Origin: Rhipicephalus microplus
Lineage: Eukaryota; Arthropoda; Arachnida; Ixodida; Ixodidae
Assembly: GCF_043290135.1 (NCBI RefSeq)
Contig: NC_134701.1
Span: forward strand, 6,850,001 to 6,914,000
DNA: 64,000 bases
Direction of reading: 5' to 3'
In this document: positions 1 to 12,400 of the stretch, piece by piece
How positions within the stretch are numbered: position 1 is the first letter of the stretch
How the letters are laid out: every line of letters starts with the position of its first letter
Made by a program: the position numbers and the translations under genes
The notes under the pieces: generated by a model
What the model saw: the letters and a program-made list of their open reading frames with translations, nothing else
Databases searched by the model: none
What the model was told of the DNA's origin: nothing

Positions 1-40
1 TGAACAAATGTTCTGTTGGTGGTGAGAGTTGAGCACGTAT

Positions 41-114
41 GTCTCCGTGGCGCAATTGGCTAGCGCGGTCGGCTGTTAACCGAAAGGTTGGAGGTTCGAG
101 CCCTCCCGGGAGTG
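41..114 (+). tRNA. tRNA-Asn(GTT)-like unit
   Basis: First complete unit. Anticodon at 75-77 and an intact B box GGTTCGAGCCC. Position 27 is G (GCGGTCGG), a mark shared with units at 2542, 12978-13090 and 13560-13690. Confidence 0.55.
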
Positions 115-2541
115 GTGTGTTGCTTTTTTTATTTTTTGCTGATAGCTTTGAAAATATCTTTTGATGTAGGTGAGTGTGGAGCAGGACTGTCTCCGTGACG
201 CAATTGGCTAGCTCGATCGGCTGTTAACCGAAAGGTTGGAGGTACAAGCCCACCCGGTGGAGGTGCGGCGCTTTTTTTTCTTTGGACTGGTAGCTTTGAA
301 GATATGTCCTGATGGTGGTGAGAGTGGAGCACGACTGTCTCTGTGGCGCAATTGGCTAGCGCGATCGACTGTTAACCGAGAGGTTGGAGGTTCGAGCCCA
401 CCCGGTGGTGGTGCGGCGATTTTTTTCCTTTGGGCTGATAGCTCTGAAAAAATGTTCAGACGGTGGTGAGAGTGGAGCACGGCTGTCTTCATGGCGCAAG
501 TGGCTATGCGATCGGCTGTTAACTGAAAAGTTGGAGGTTCCAGCCCTCCCGGGAGTGGTTTGTTGCTTTTTTTGGGCTGATAGCTTAGAAGATTTGTTCT
601 GATGGTGGTGAGAGTGGAGCACGACTGTCTCCGTGGCGCAATTTGCTAGCGCGATCGGCTGTTAACCGAAAGGTTGGAGGTACGAGCCCACACGGTGGTG
701 GTCCGGCACTTTTTTTTCTTTGGACTGATAGCTCTGAAGAAATGTTCTGACGGTGGTGAGAGTGGAGCACGACTGTCTCCGTGGCGCAATTGGCTATGCG
801 AAAGGCTGTTAACCGGAAGGTTTGAGGTTCGAGCCCTCCCGGGAGAGGTGTGTTGCTTTTTTTTGAGGCTGATAGCTTTGAAGATATGTTTTGATGGTGG
901 TGAGAGTGGAGCAGGACTGTCTCCGTGGCGCAATAGGCTAGCGCGATCGGCTGTTAACCGAAAGGTTGGAGGTACGAGCCCACCCGGTGGTGGTGCGGCG
1001 CTTTTTTTCTTTGGGCTCATAGCTCTGAAGAAATGTTCTGACGGTGGTGAGAGTGGAGCACGACTGTCTCCGTGGCGCATTTGGCTAGCGCGATCGGCTG
1101 TTAACTAAAAGGTTGGAGGTACGAGCCCTCCCGGGAGTGGTGTGTTGCTTTTTTTTCTTTGGGCTGATAGCTTTGAAATTATGTTCTTATGGTGGTGAGT
1201 GTGGAGCAGGACTGTCTCCGTGGCGCAATTGGCTAGCGTGATCGGCGGTAAACCGAAAGGTTGGAGGTACGAGCCTACTCAGTGGAGGTGCGGCGCTTTT
1301 TTTTCTTTGGGCTGATAGCTTTGAAGATATGTTCTGATGGTGGTGAGAGTGGAGCAGGACTGTCTCCGTGGCGCAATCGGCTAACGCGATCGGCTGTTAA
1401 CCGAAAGGTTGGAGGTACGAGCCCTCCCGGGAGAGGTGTGTGTCCCTTTTTATTTTGGGCTGATAGCTTTGAAGATATGTTCTGATGGTGGTGAGAGTGG
1501 AGCACGACTGTCTCCGTGGCGCAATGGGCTAGCGCGATCGGCTGTTAACCAAAAGGTTGGAGGTACGAGCCCACCCGGTGGTGGTGCGGCGCTTTTTTTT
1601 CTTTGGGCTGATAGCTTTGAAGATATGTTCTGATGGTGGTGAGAGTGGAGCACGACTGTCCCCATGGCGCAATGGGCTATTCAATCGGCTGTTAGCTGAA
1701 AGGTTTGAGTTTCGAGCCCTTGCGCGAGTGGTGTGTTGCTTTTTTTATTTTGGGCTGATAGCTTTGAAGATATGTAATGATGGTGGTGAGATTGTAGCAC
1801 GACTGTCTCCGTGGCGCAATTTGCTAACGCGATCGGCTGTTAACCGAAAGGTTGGAGCTACGAGCCCTCCCGGGAGTGGTGTGTTGCTTTTTTTATCTCG
1901 GGCTGAAAGCTATGAAGATATGTTCTGATGCTGGTGAGAGTGGAGCACGACTGTCTCCGTGGCGCAATTGGCTAGCGCGATCGGCTGTTAACCGGAAGGT
2001 TGGAGGTACGAGCCCACCCGGTGGTGGTGCGGCGCTTTTTTTTCTTTGGGCTGATAGCTTTGAAGATATGTTCTGATGGTGGTGAGAGTGGAGCACGACT
2101 GTCTCCATGGCGCAATTGGCTATTCGATCGGCTGTTAACTGAAAGGTTTGAGGTTCGAGCCCTTCCGGAAGTGGTGTGTTGCTTTTTTTATTTTGGGCAG
2201 ATAACTTTGAAGATATGTCCTGATAGTGGTGAGAGTGGAGCACGACTGTCTCTGTGGCGCAATTGGCTAGCGCGATCGGCTGTTAACCGAAAGGTTGGAG
2301 GTACGAGCCCACCCGGTGGTGGTGCGGCGCTTTTTTTTCTTTGGGCTGATAGCTTTGAAGATATGTTCTGATGGTGGTGAGAGTGGAGCACGACTGTCTC
2401 CATGGCGCAATTGGCTATTCGATCGGCTGTTAACTGAAAGGTTTGAGGTTCGAGCCCTTCCGGGAGTGGTGCGGCGCTTTTTTTCTTTGGGCTGATAGCT
2501 TTGAACAAATGTTCTGTTGGTGGTGAGAGTTGAGCACGTCT

Positions 2542-2615
2542 GTCTCCGTGGCGCAATTGGCTAGCGCGGTCGGCTGTTAACCGAAAGGTTGGAGGTTCGA
2601 GCCCTCCCGGGAGTG
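2542..2615 (+). tRNA. tRNA-Asn(GTT)-like unit
   Basis: Same G27 variant as the first unit, with intact A- and B-box sequences, preceded by the rare TTGAGCACGTC flank. Confidence 0.55.
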
Positions 2616-3574
2616 GTGTGTTGCTTTTTTTATTTTTTGGGCTGATAGCTTAGAAGATTTGTTCTGATGGTGGTGAGAGTGGAGCACGACTGTCTCCGTG
2701 GCGCAATTTGCTAGCGCGATCGGCTGTTAACCGAAAGGTTGGAGGTACGAGCCCACACGGTGGTGGTCCGGCACTTTTTTTTCTTTGGACTGATAGCTCT
2801 CAAGAAATGTTCTGACGGTGGTGAGAGTGGAGCACGACTGTCTCCGTGGCGCAATTGGCTATGCGAAAGGCTGTTAACCGGAAGGTTTGAGGTTCGAGCC
2901 CTCCCGGGAGTGGTGTGTTGCTTTTTTTTGAGGCTGATAGCTTTGAAGATATGTTTTGATGGTGGTGAGAGTGGAGCAGGACTGTCTCCGTGGCGCAATA
3001 GGCTAGCGCGATCGGCTGTTAACCGAAAGATTGGAGGTACGAGCCCACCCGGTGGTGGTGCGGCGCTTTTTTTCTTTGGGCTCATAGCTCTGAAGAAATG
3101 TTCTGACGGTGGTGAGAGTGGAGCACGACTGTCTCCGTGGCGCATTTGGCTAGCGCGATCGGCTGTTAACTAAAAGGTTGGAGGTACGAGCCCTCCCGGG
3201 AGTGGTGTGTTGCTTTTTTTTCTTTGGGCTGATAGCTTTGAAATTATGTTCTGATGGTGGTGAGTGTGGAGCAGGACTGTCTCCGTGAAGCAATTGGCTA
3301 GCGCGATCGGCTGTTAACCGAAAGGTTGGAGGTACGAGCCCACCCGGTGCTGGTGCGGCGCTTTCTTTTCTTTGGGCTGATAGCTTTGAAGATATGTTCT
3401 GATGGTGGTGAGAGTGGAGCACGACTGTCCCCGTGGCGCAATAGGCTAGCGCGATCGGCTGTTAACCGAAAGGTTGGAGGTTTGAGCCCTCCCGGGAGTG
3501 GTGTGTTGCTTTTTTTTCTTTGGGCTGATAGTTTTGAAGATATGTTATCATGGTGGTGAGAGTGGAGCACGACT

Positions 3575-3648
3575 GTCTCCGTGGCGCTATTGGCTAGCGC
3601 GATCGGCTGTTAACCGAAAGGTTGGAGGTTCGAGCCCACCCGGTGGTG
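3575..3648 (+). tRNA. tRNA-Asn(GTT)-like unit, A-box change
   Basis: Carries TGGCGCTATTGG, so the near-invariant A14 is T. The B box is intact and the 3' edge is of the GGTGGTG type. Confidence 0.5.
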
Positions 3649-3721
3649 GTGCGGCGCTTTTTTTCTTTGGGCTGAAAGGTTTGAAGATGTGTTCTGATGG
3701 TGGTAAGAGTGGAGCACGACT

Positions 3722-3795
3722 GTCTCCGTGGCGCAATTGGCTAGCGCGATCGGCTGTTAACCAAAAGGTTGGAGGTTCGAGCCCTCCCGGGAGTG
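3722..3795 (+). tRNA. tRNA-Asn(GTT)-like unit
   Basis: Intact A and B boxes. CCAAAAGG replaces CCGAAAGG, which breaks pair 29-41 in the anticodon stem. Confidence 0.5.
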
Positions 3796-4460
3796 GTGTG
3801 TTGCTGTTTTTATTTTGGGCTGATAGCTTTGAAAATATGTTCTGATGGTGGTGAGTGTGAAGCAGGACTGTCTCCGTGGCGCAATTGGCTAGCGCGATCG
3901 GCTGTAAACCGAAAGGTTGGAGGTACGAGCCTACCCGGTGGAGGTGCGGCGCTTTTTTTTCTTTGGGCTGATAGCTTTGAGGATATGTTCTGATGGTGGT
4001 GAGAGTGGAGCACGACTGTCTCCGTGGCGCAATCGGCTAACGCAATCGGCTGTTAACCGAAAGGTTGGAGGTACGAGCCCTCCCGGGAGTGGTGTGTTGC
4101 TTTTTTTATTTTGGGCTGATAGCTTTGAAGATATGTTCTGATGGTGGTGAGAGTGGAGCACGACTTTCTCCGCGGCGCAATTCGCTAGCGCGATCGGCTG
4201 TTATCCGAAAGGTTGGAGGTACGAGCCCACCCGGTGGTGGTGCGGCGCTTTTTTTTCTTTGGGCTGATAGCTTTGAAGATATGTTCTGATGGTGGTGAGA
4301 GTGGAGCACGATTGTCTCCGTGGCGCAATTGGCCATTCGATCGGCTGTTACCCGAAAGGTTGGAGGTACGAGCCCACCCGGTGGTGGTGCGGCGCTTTTT
4401 TTATTTCGGGCTGATAGCTATGAAGATATGTAATGATGGTGGTGAGAGTGGAGCACGACT

Positions 4461-4534
4461 GTCTCTGTGGCGCAATTGGCTAGCGCGATCGGCGGTTAAC
4501 CGATAGGTTGGAGGTTCGAGCCCTCCCGGGAGTG
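4461..4534 (+). pseudogene. tRNA-Asn-derived unit with T33 to G in the anticodon loop
   Basis: The loop reads CGGTTAA, losing the invariant U33 of tRNAs (base 4494). The 5' acceptor strand is GTCTCTG, the form seen in ordinary animal tRNA-Asn. The class recurs, for example near 5487, 7558, 35748, 40759, 41359, 47693, 48293, 57123, 59937 and 62301. Confidence 0.65.
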
Positions 4535-5309
4535 GTGTGTTGCTTTTTTTATTGGGCTGATAGCTTTGAAAGTATGTTCTGATGGTGGTGAGTGTGGAGG
4601 AGGACTGTCTCCGTGGCACAATTGGCGAGCGCGATCGGCTGTTAACCGAAAGGTTGGAGGTACGAGCCTACCCGGTGGAGGTGCGGCGCTTTTTTTTCTT
4701 TGGGCTGATAGCTTTGAAGATATGTTCTGTAGTGGTGAGAGTGGAGCACGACTGTCTCCGTGGCGCAATTGGCTAGCGCGATCGGCTGTTAACCGAAAGG
4801 TTGGAGGTTCGAGTCTAGCGGGAGTGGTGTATTGCTTTTTTTTCTTTGGGCTGATAGCTTTGAAGATGTGTTCTGATGGTGGTAAGAGTAGAGCACGACT
4901 GTCTCCGTGGCGCAATTGGCTAGCGCTATCGGCTGTTAACCGAAAGGTTGGAGGTTCGGGCCCACCTGGTGGTGGTGCGGCGCTTTTTTTTCTTTGGGCT
5001 GATAGCTTTGAAGATATGTTCTTATGGTGGTGAGAGTGGAGCACGACTGTCTCCGTGGCGCAATTGGCTAGCGCGATCGGCTGTTAACCGAAAGGTTGAA
5101 GGTACGAGCCCACCCGGTGGTGGTGCGGCGCTTTTTTTTCTTTGGGCTGATAGCTTTGAAGATATGTTCTGATGGTTGTGAGAGTGGAGCACGACTGTCT
5201 CCGTGGCGCATTTGGCTAGCGCGATCGGCTGTTAACCGAAAGGTTGGAGGTACGAGCCCACCCGGTGGTGGTGCGGCGCTGTTATTTCTTCGGGCTGATA
5301 GCTTTGAAG

Positions 5310-7378
5310 ATATGTTCTGATGGTGGTGAGAGTGGAGCACGACTGTCTCCATGGCGCAATTGGCTATTCGATCGGCTGTTAACTGAAAGGTTTGAGGTTC
5401 GAGCCCTTCCGGGAGTGTTGTGTTGCTTTTTTTATTTTGGGCTGATAGCTTTGAAGATATGTAATGATGGTGGTGAGAGTGGAGCACGACTGTCTCTGTG
5501 GCGCAATTGGCTAGCGCGATCGGCGGTTAACCGAAAGTTGGGAGGTTCGAGCCCTCCCGGGAGTGGTGTGTTGCTTTTTTTATTTTGGGCTGATAGCTTT
5601 GAAAATATGTTCTGATGGTGGTGAGTGTGGAGCAGGACTGTCTCCGTGGCGCAATTGGCTAGCGCGATCGGCTGTTAACCGAAAGGTTGGAGGTACGAGC
5701 CTACCCGGTGGAGGGGCGGCGCTTTTTTTTCTTTGGGCTGATAGCTTTGAAGATATGTTCTGATGGTGGTGAGAGTGGAGCACGACTGTCTCCGTGGCGC
5801 AATTGGCTAGCGCGATCGGCTGTTAACCGAGAGGTTGGAAGTTGGAGCCCACCCGGTGGTGGTGCGGCGATTTTTTTCCTTTTGGCTGATAGCTCTGAAG
5901 AAATGTTCTGACGGTGGTGAGAGTGGAGCACGACTGTCTCCATGGCGCAATTGGCTATGCGATCGGCTGTCAACTGAAAGGTTGGAGGTTCGAGTACCGC
6001 GGGAGTGGTGTATTGCTTTTTTTTCTTTGGGCTGATAGCTTTGAAGATGTGTTCTGATGGTGGTAAGAGTGGAGCACGACTGTCTCCGTGGCGCAATTGG
6101 CTAACGCTATCGGCTGTTAACCGAAAGGTTGGAGGTTCGGGCCCACCTGGTGGTGGTGCGGCGCTTTTTTTTCTTTGGGCTGATAGCTTTGAAGATATGT
6201 TCTGATGGTGGTGAGAGCGGAGCACGACTGTCTCCTTGGCGCAATTGGCTAGCGCGATCGGCTGTTAACCGAAAGGTTTGAGGTACGAGCCCACCCGGTG
6301 GTGGTGCGGCGCTTTTTTTTTCTTTGGGCTGATAGCTTTGAAGATATGTTCTGATGGTGGTGAGAGTGGAGCAGGACTGTCTCCGTGGCGCAATCGGCTA
6401 ACCCGATCGGCTGTTAACCGAAAGGTTGGAGGTACGAGCCCTCCCGGGAGTGGTGTGTTGCTTTTTTTATTTTGGGCTGATAGCTTCGAAGATATGTTCT
6501 GATGGTGGTGAGAGTGTAGCACGACTGTCTCCGTGGCGCAATTTGCTAGCGCGATCGGCTGTTAACCGAAAGGTTGGAGGTACGAGCCCACCTGGTGGTG
6601 GTGCGGCGCTTTTTTTTCTTTGGGCTGATAGCTTTGAAGATATGTTCTGATGGTGGTGAGAGTGGAGCACGACTGTCTCCATGGCGCAATTGGATATTCG
6701 ATCGGGCTGTTAACTGAAAGGTTTGAGGTTCGAGCCCTTCCGGGAGTGGTGTGTTGCTTTTTTTATTTTGGGCTGATAGCTTTGAAGATATGTAATGATG
6801 GTGGTGAGTGTGGAGCACGACTGTCTCCGTGGTGCAATTGGCTAGCGCGATCGGCTGTAAACCGAAAGGTTGGAGGTACGAGCCTACTCGGTGGAGGTGC
6901 GGCGCTTTTTTTTCTTTGGGCTGATAGCTTTGAAGATATGTCCTGATGGTGGTGAGAGTGGAGCAGGACTGTCTCTGTGGCGCAATCGGCTAACGCGATC
7001 GGCTGTTAACCGAAAGGTTGGAGGTACGAGCCCTCCCGGGAGTGGTGTGTTGCTTGTTTTATTTTGGGCTGATAGCTTTGAAGATATGTTCTGATGGTGG
7101 TGAGAGTGGAGCACGACTGTCTCCGTGGCGCAATTGGCTAGCGCGATCGGCTGTTAACCGAAAGGTTGGAGGTACGGGCCCACCCGGTGGTGGTGCGGCG
7201 CTTTTTTTTCTTTGGGCTGATAGCTTTGAAGATATGTTCTGATGGTGGTGAGAGTAGAGCACGACTGTCACCATGGCGCAATGGGCTATTCAATCGGCTG
7301 TTAACTGAAAGGTTTGAGTTTCGAGCCCTTGCGCGAGTGGTGTGTTGCTTTTTTTATTTTGGGCTGATAGCTTTGAAG
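5310..7378 (+). repeat. 2.07-kb duplication (14 units), copy A
   Basis: This segment recurs 2,069 bp downstream with the same private variants, for example TTGGAAGTTGGAGCCC and the GTC-anticodon unit. Edges are estimated from where unit variants stop matching. Confidence 0.8.
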
Positions 7379-9447
7379 ATATGTTCTGATGGTGGTGAGA
7401 GTAGAGCACGACTGTCTCCATGGCGCAATTGGCTATTCGATCGGCTGTTAACTGAAAGGTTTGAGGTTCGAGCCCTTCCGGGAGTGTTGTGTTGCTTTTT
7501 TTATTTTGGGCTGATAGCTTTGAAGATATGTAATGATGGTGGTGAGAGTGGAGCACGACTGCCTCTGTGGCGCAATTGGCTAGCGCGATCGGCGGTTAAC
7601 CGAAAGGTGGGAGGTTCGAGCCCTCCCGGGAGTGGTGTGTTGCTTTTTTTATTTTGGGCTGATAGCTTTGAAAATATGTTCTGATGGTGGTGAGTGTGGA
7701 GCAGGACTGTCTCCGTGGCGCAATTGGCTAGCGCGATCGGCTGTTAACCGAAAGGTTGGAGGTACGAGCCTACCCGGTGGAGGGGCGGCGCTTTTTTTTC
7801 TTTGGGCTGATAGCTTTGAAGATATGTTCTGATGGTGGTGAGAGTGGAGCACGACTGTCTCCGTGGCGCAATTGGCTAGCGCGATCGGCTGTTAACCGAG
7901 AGGTTGGAAGTTGGAGCCCACCCGGTGGTGGTGCGGCGATTTTTTTCCTTTTGGCTGATAGCTCTGAAGAAATGTTCTGACGGTGGTGAGAGTGGAGCAC
8001 GACTGTCTCCATGGCGCAATTGGCTATGCGATCGGCTGTCAACTGAAAGGTTGGAAGTTCGAGTACCGCGGGAGTGGTGTATTGCTTTTTTTTTCTTTGG
8101 GCTGATAGCTTTGAAGATGTGTTCTGATGGTGGTAAGAGTGGAGCACGACTGTCTCCGTGGCGCAATTGGCTAACGCTATCGGCTGTTAACCGAAAGGTT
8201 GGAGGTTCGGGCCCACCTGGTGGTGGTGCGGCGCTTTTTTTTCTTTGGGCTGATAGCTTTGAAGATATGTTCTGATGGTGGTGAGAGCGGAGCACGACTG
8301 TCTCCTTGGCGCAATTGGCTAGCGCGATCGGCTGTTAACCGAAAGGTTTGAGGTACGAGCCCACCCGGTGGTGGTGCGGCGCTTTTTTTTCTTTGGGCTG
8401 ATAGCTTTGAAGATATGTTCTGATGGTGGTGAGAGTGGAGCAGGACTGTCTCCGTGGCGCAATCGGCTAACCCGATCGGCTGTTAACCGAAAGGTTGGAG
8501 GTACGAGCCCTCCCGGGAGTGGTGTGTTGCTTTTTTTATTTTGGGCTGATAGCTTCGAAGATATGTTCTGATGGTGGTGAGAGTGTAGCACGACTGTCTC
8601 CGTGGCGCAATTTGCTAGCGCGATCGGCTGTTAACCGAAAGGTTGGAGGTACGAGCCAACCTGGTGGTGGTGCGGCGCTTTTTTTTCTTTGGGCTGATAG
8701 CTTTGAAGATATGTTCTGATGGTGGTGAGAGTGGAGCACGACTGTCTCCATGGCGCAATTGGATATTCGATCGGGCTGTTAACTGAAAGGTTTGAGGTTC
8801 GAGCCCTTCCGGGAGTGGTGTGTTGCTTTTTTTATTTTGGGCTGATAGCTTTGAAGTTATGTAATGATGGTGGTGAGTGTGGAGCACGACTGTCTCCGTG
8901 GCGCAATTGGCTAGCGCGATCGGCTGTAAACCGAAAGGTTGGAGGTACGAGCCTACTCGGTGGAGGTGCGGCGCTTTTTTTTCTTTGGGCTGATAGCTTT
9001 GAAGATATGTCCTGATGGTGGTGAGAGTGGAGCAGGACTGTCTCTGTGGCGCAATCGGCTAACGCGATCGGCTGTTAACCGAAAGGTTGGAGGTACGAGC
9101 CCTCCCGGGAGTGGTGTGTTGCTTGTTTTATTTTGGGCTGATAGCTTTGAAGATATGTTCTGATGGTGGTGAGAGTGGAGCACGACTGTCTCCGTGGCGC
9201 AATTGGCTAGCGCGATCGGCTGTTAACTGAAAGGTTGGAGGTACGAGCCCACCCGGTGGTGGTGCGGCGCTTTTTTTTCTTTGGGCTGATAGCTTTGAAG
9301 ATATGTTCTGATGGTGGTGAGAGTAGAGCACGACTGTCACCATGGCGCAATGGGCTATTCAATCGGCTGTTAACTGAAAGGTTTGAGTTTCGAGCCCTTG
9401 CGCGAGTGGTGTGTTGCTTTTTTTATTTTGGGCTGATAGCTTTGAAG
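7379..9447 (+). repeat. 2.07-kb duplication (14 units), copy B
   Basis: Tandem partner of 5310-7378. Small differences include AACTTAT-type spacer changes (GAAGTTATG near 8853) and a CAACC at about 8657. Confidence 0.8.
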
Positions 9448-12400
9448 ATATGTAATGATGGTGGTGAGAGTGGAGCACGACTGTCTCCGTGGCGCAATTG
9501 GCTAGCGCGATCGGCTGTTAACCGAAAGGTTGGAGGTACGAGCCCACCCGGTGGTGGTGCGGCGCTTTTTTTTCTTTGGGCTGATAGCTTTGAAGATATG
9601 TTCTGATGGTGGTGAGAGTGGAGCACGACTGTCTCCATGGCGCAATTGGCTATTCGATCGGCTGTTAACTGAAAGAATTGAGGTTCGAGCCCTTCCGGGA
9701 GTGGTGCGGCGCTTTTTTTTCTTTGGGCTGATAGCTTTGAAGATATGTCCTGATGGTGGTGAGAGTGGAGCAGAACTGTCTCTGTGGCGCAATCGGCTAA
9801 CGCGATCGGCTGTTAACCGAAAGGTTGGAGGTACGAGCCCTCCCGGGAGTGGTGTGTTGCTTGTTTTATTTTGGGCTGATAGCTTTGAAGATATGTTCTG
9901 ATGGTGGTGAGAGTGGAGCACGACTGTCTCCGTGGCGCAATTGGCTAGCGCGATCGGCTGTTAACCGAAAGGTTGGAGGTACGAGCCCACCCGGTGGTGG
10001 TGCGGCGCTTTTTTTTCTTTGGGCTGATAGCTTTGAAGATATGTTCTGATGGTGGTGAGAGTAGAGCACGACTGTCTCCATGGCGCAATGGGCTATTCAA
10101 TCGGCTGTTAACTGAAAGGTTTGAGTTTCGAGCCCTTGCGCGAGTGGTGTGTTGCTTTTTTTATTTTGGGCTGATAGCTTTGAAGATATGTAATGATGGT
10201 GGTGAGAGTGGAGCACGACTGTCTCCGTGGCGCAATTGGCTAGCGCGATCGGCTGTTAACCGAAAGGTTGGAGGTACGAGCCCACCCGGTGGTGGTGCGG
10301 CGCTTTTTTTTCTTTGGGCTGATAGCTTTGAAGATATGTTCTGATGGTGGTGAGAGTGGAGCACGACTGTCTCCATGGCGCAATTGGCTATTCGATCGGC
10401 TGTTAACTGAACGAATTGAGGTTCGAGCCCTTCCGGGAGTGGTGCGGCGCTTTTTTTTCTTTGGGCTGATAGCTTTGAAGAAATGTTCTGATGGTGGTGA
10501 GAGTTGAGCACGTCTGTCTCCGTGGCGCAATTGGCTAGCGCGGTCGGCTGTTAACCGAAAGGTTGGAGGTTCGAACCCTCCCGGGAGTGGTGTGTTGCTT
10601 TTTTTATTTTTTGCTGATAGCTTTGAAAATATGTTTTGATGGTGGTGAGTGTGGAGCAGGACTGTCTCCGTGACGCAATTGGCTAGCTCGATCGGCTGTT
10701 AACCGAAAGGTTGGAGGTACAAGCCCACCCGGTGGAGGTGCGGCGCTTTTTTTTATTTGGACTGGTAGCTTTGAAGATATGTCCTGATGGTGGTGAGAGT
10801 GGAGCACGACTGTCTCTGTGGCGCAATTGGCTAGCGCGATCGACTGTTAACCGAGAGGTTGGAGGTTCGAGCCCACCCGGTGGTGGTGCGGCGATTTTTT
10901 TCCTTTGGGCTGATAGCTCTGAAAAAATGTTCAGACGGTGGTGAGAGTGGAGCACGGCTGTCTTCATGGCGCAAGTGGCTATGCGATCGGCTGTTAACTG
11001 AAAAGTTGGAGGTTCCAGCCCTCCCGGGAGTGGTTTGTTGCTTTTTTTGGGCTGATAGCTTAGAAGATTTGTTCTGATGGTGGTGAGAGTGGAGCACGAC
11101 TGTCTCCGTGGCGCAATTTGCTAGCGCGATCGGCTGTTAACCGAAAGGTTGGAGGTACGAGCCCACACGGTGGTGGTCCGGCACTTTTTTTTCTTTGGAC
11201 TGATAGCTCTGAAGAAATGTTCTGACGGTGGTGAGAGTGGAGCACGACTGTCTCCGTGGCGCAATTGGCTATGCGAAAGGCTGTTAACCGGAAGGTTTGA
11301 GGTTCGAGCCCTCCCGGGAGAGGTGTGTTGCTTTTTTTTGAGGCTGATAGCTTTGAAGATATGTTTTGATGGTGGTGAGAGTGGAGCAGGACTGTCTCCG
11401 TGGCGCAATAGGCTAGCGCGATCGGCTGTTAACCGAAAGGTTGGAGGTACGAGCCCACCCGGTGGTGGTGCGGCGCTTTTTTTCTTTGGGCTCATAGCTC
11501 TGAAGAAATGTTCTGACGGTGGTGAGAGTGGAGCACGACTGTCTCCGTGGCGCATTTGGCTAGCGCGATCGGCTGTTAACTAAAAGGTTGGAGGTACGAG
11601 CCCTCCCGGGAGTGGTGTGTTGCTTTTTTTTCTTTGGGCTGATAGCTTTGAAATTATGTTCTTATGGTGGTGAGTGTGGAGCAGGACTGTCTCCGTGGCG
11701 CAATTGGCTAGCGTGATCGGCGGTAAACCGAAAGGTTGGAGGTACGAGCCTACTCAGTGGAGGTGCGGCGCTTTTTTTTCTTTGGGCTGATAGCTTTGAA
11801 GATATGTTCTGATGGTGGTGAGAGTGGAGCAGGACTGTCTCCGTGGCGCAATCGGCTAACGCGATCGGCTGTTAACCGAAAGGTTGGAGGTACGAGCCCT
11901 CCCGGGAGAGGTGTGTGTCCCTTTTTATTTTGGGCTGATAGCTTTGAAGATATGTTCTGATGGTGGTGAGAGTGGAGCACGACTGTCTCCGTGGCGCAAT
12001 GGGCTAGCGCGATCGGCTGTTAACCGAAAGGTTGGAGGTACGAGCCCACCCGGTGGTGGTGCGGCGCTTTTTTTTCTTTGGGCTGATAGCTTTGAAGATA
12101 TGTTCTGATGGTGGTGAGAGTGGAGCACGACTGTCCCCATGGCGCAATGGGCTATTCAATCGGCTGTTAGCTGAAAGGTTTGAGTTTCGAGCCCTTGCGC
12201 GAGTGGTGTGTTGCTTTTTTTATTTTGGGCTGATAGCTTTGAAGATATGTAATGATGGTGGTGAGATTGTAGCACGACTGTCTCCGTGGCGCAATTTGCT
12301 AACGCGATCGGCTGTTAACCGAAAGGTTGGAGCTACGAGCCCTCCCGGGAGTGGTGTGTTGCTTTTTTTATTTCGGGCTGAAAGCTATGAAGATATGTTC

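Larger units (their letters stand above)
1..10475 (+). repeat. Higher-order repeat, ~11-kb block, copy 1
   Basis: The order of unit variants here recurs downstream. Sites at 1-2500 recur 10,475 bp later, sites at about 2500-4900 recur 11,066 bp later, and sites at about 4950-10500 recur 11,218-11,219 bp later. The two steps equal about four units and one unit gained in copy 2. Shared rare variants, such as TCAGACGG near 447 and 10932, show common descent. Boundaries are approximate. Confidence 0.85.

Noticed and set aside
646..1108. Overlapping open frames of up to 144 aa on both strands, repeated across the array (others reach 189 aa)
   Set aside because: They are translations of the tRNA-like repeat and T-run, shift frame every ~148-bp unit, occur on both strands at once, and show no domain or coding bias.
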